Assembly (NCBI GenBank): GCA_039188975.1
Contig: JBCCYT010000230.1
Location: 1 to 5,725, forward strand
Length of the DNA: 5,725 nucleotides
Reading direction: 5' to 3'
Origin: UBA11606 sp039188975
GTDB lineage: Bacteria; Actinomycetota; Acidimicrobiia; Acidimicrobiales; Aldehydirespiratoraceae
Shown: positions 5,502 to 5,725 of the stretch, piece after piece
How the letters are laid out: every line of letters begins with the position of its first letter
How positions within the stretch are numbered: the stretch's first letter is position 1
Position numbers and translations under genes: made by a program
Notes under the pieces: generated by a model
What the model was told of the DNA's origin: nothing
Seen by the model: only the letters and a program-made list of their open reading frames with translations
Databases searched by the model: none

Positions 5502-5522
5502 CTGGCGCTGTCGTGGCATCAT
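5494..5522 (+). promoter_or_regulatory. Possible promoter for the tRNA pair
   Basis: TTGGGA (5494-5499) as -35 and CATCAT (5517-5522) as -10 are separated by 17 bases. Each matches the housekeeping sigma consensus at 4 of 6 positions. Transcription would start near 5529, leaving about 36 bases before the tRNA-Thr. This is a by-eye match only. Confidence 0.35.
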
Positions 5523-5564
5523 TTCTGACGCTCTGGACGTGCTCTCACGAGACGGCCAGTGCAG

Positions 5565-5637
5565 GCTCCCTTAGCTCAGTCGGTAGAGCGTCTCCATGGT
5601 AAGGAGAAGGTCGTCAGTTCAATTCTGACAGGGAGCT
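5565..5637 (+). tRNA. tRNA-Thr (GGT anticodon)
   Basis: A complete cloverleaf is visible. The acceptor stem GCTCCCT (5565-5571) pairs perfectly with AGGGAGC (5630-5636). The D stem is GCTC/GAGC (5574-5577 and 5586-5589). The anticodon stem TCTCC/GGAGA (5591-5595 and 5603-5607) holds loop ATGGTAA with anticodon GGT at 5598-5600. The T stem GTCAG/CTGAC (5613-5617 and 5625-5629) holds loop TTCAATT. The discriminator is T5637 and CCA is not encoded, so it must be added after transcription. GGT reads the threonine codon ACC, and ACU by wobble. It lies 28 bases before a tRNA-Met, and the two are probably one transcript. Confidence 0.96.
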
Positions 5638-5641
5638 CGTC

Positions 5642-5663
5642 GGTTCGACTCGTCGTCTGAACC
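5642..5663 (+). other. Hairpin between the two tRNAs
   Basis: GGTTCGAC (5642-5649) pairs with GTC (5655-5657) and GAACC (5659-5663) across a 5-base loop, with one bulged T at 5658. This gives 8 pairs that nearly fill the 28-base spacer. It could help RNase processing of the dicistronic tRNA precursor. The left arm also looks like a tRNA T arm (GGTTCGACTC), so it may be a remnant of a lost or duplicated tRNA end. Confidence 0.4.
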
Positions 5664-5665
5664 CT

Positions 5666-5725
5666 GGCGACGTAGCTCAGTTGGTGAGAGCGCTCGACTC
5701 ATAATCGAGAGGTCGACAGTTCAAA
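5666..5725 (+). tRNA. tRNA-Met (CAT anticodon), 3' end cut by window edge
   Basis: The 5' acceptor strand GGCGACG (5666-5672), D stem GCTC/GAGC (5675-5678 and 5688-5691), anticodon stem CTCGA/TCGAG (5693-5697 and 5705-5709) with loop CTCATAA and anticodon CAT (5700-5702), and T arm start GACAG-TTCAAA (5715-5725) are visible. The rest of the T arm and the 3' acceptor strand are outside. The loop sequence and the position just after tRNA-Thr(GGT) fit the elongator tRNA-Met found at this place in many actinobacteria. An initiator, or a tRNA-Ile with lysidine-modified CAT, is less likely but cannot be fully excluded without the 3' end. Confidence 0.92.

Larger units (their letters stand above)
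5404..5564. other. Divergent intergenic region upstream of the tRNAs
   Basis: These 161 bases lie between the minus-strand ATPase-like gene and the plus-strand tRNA-Thr and should hold promoters for both. I see a 10-base palindrome GGCCCGGGCC (5460-5469), a larger inverted repeat (5479-5501) and a plausible plus-strand promoter (5494-5522). I could not find a convincing -10/-35 pair for the minus-strand gene, nor any credible coding sequence. Confidence 0.5.

Noticed and set aside
4867..5574. Plus-strand open frame of 235 codons opposite the ATPase-like gene
   Set aside because: It runs through the intergenic region into the tRNA-Thr and has no domain features; the minus strand has clear head motifs.
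1..5725. CRISPR array, insertion sequence, toxin-antitoxin or phage genes
   Set aside because: No spaced direct repeats, transposase motifs, terminal inverted repeats or other matching features were seen.

Overview
The window looks like a GC-rich actinobacterial chromosome, possibly of the Acidimicrobiia/Ilumatobacter type. The grounds are high GC, codons ending mostly in G or C, a run of TadE/TadG-like pseudopilin genes, and a tRNA-Thr(GGT)–tRNA-Met(CAT) pair of the kind that commonly precedes rpmG in Actinomycetota. The phylum is fairly safe; the class is only a guess.

Bases 1-4081, plus strand, are the distal end of a Tad/Flp-type pilus or secretion operon whose upstream genes (probably the ATPase, platform and main pilin genes) lie outside the window. 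In order they are: the 3' end of a small Flp/TadE-like prepilin cut almost at its processing site; a TadE-like minor pseudopilin (218-625); a second TadE/TadF-like pseudopilin with two cysteines (622-1065); a TadG-like protein starting at a TTG (1062-1484); a membrane protein with a LysM domain and a long charged, probably disordered C-terminal half (1488-3032); and a secreted lipoprotein made of two NTF2-like repeats, each with a cysteine pair (3029-4081). Three of the junctions overlap by 4 bases and one has a 3-base gap, so the genes are very probably co-transcribed and translationally coupled. The pseudopilins would form or prime the envelope-spanning fibre. The LysM protein and lipoprotein are candidate envelope or assembly accessory factors, inferred mainly from position.

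Bases 4084-5403, minus strand, encode a 439-residue SMC/Rad50/YhaN-like protein that converges on the pilus operon with only two bases between stop codons. A bulged hairpin sits at the junction. The protein has a recognisable N-terminal ATPase-head strand, a degenerate Walker A, coiled-coil arms interrupted by a transmembrane hairpin where an SMC hinge would be, and a good Walker B region. It is the most unusual gene here.

Bases 5404-5564 are a divergent intergenic region with two palindromes and a plausible promoter for the tRNAs. tRNA-Thr(GGT) follows at 5565-5637, then a small hairpin, then tRNA-Met(CAT), cut by the window end. I saw no CRISPR array, insertion sequence, riboswitch or other mobile element.
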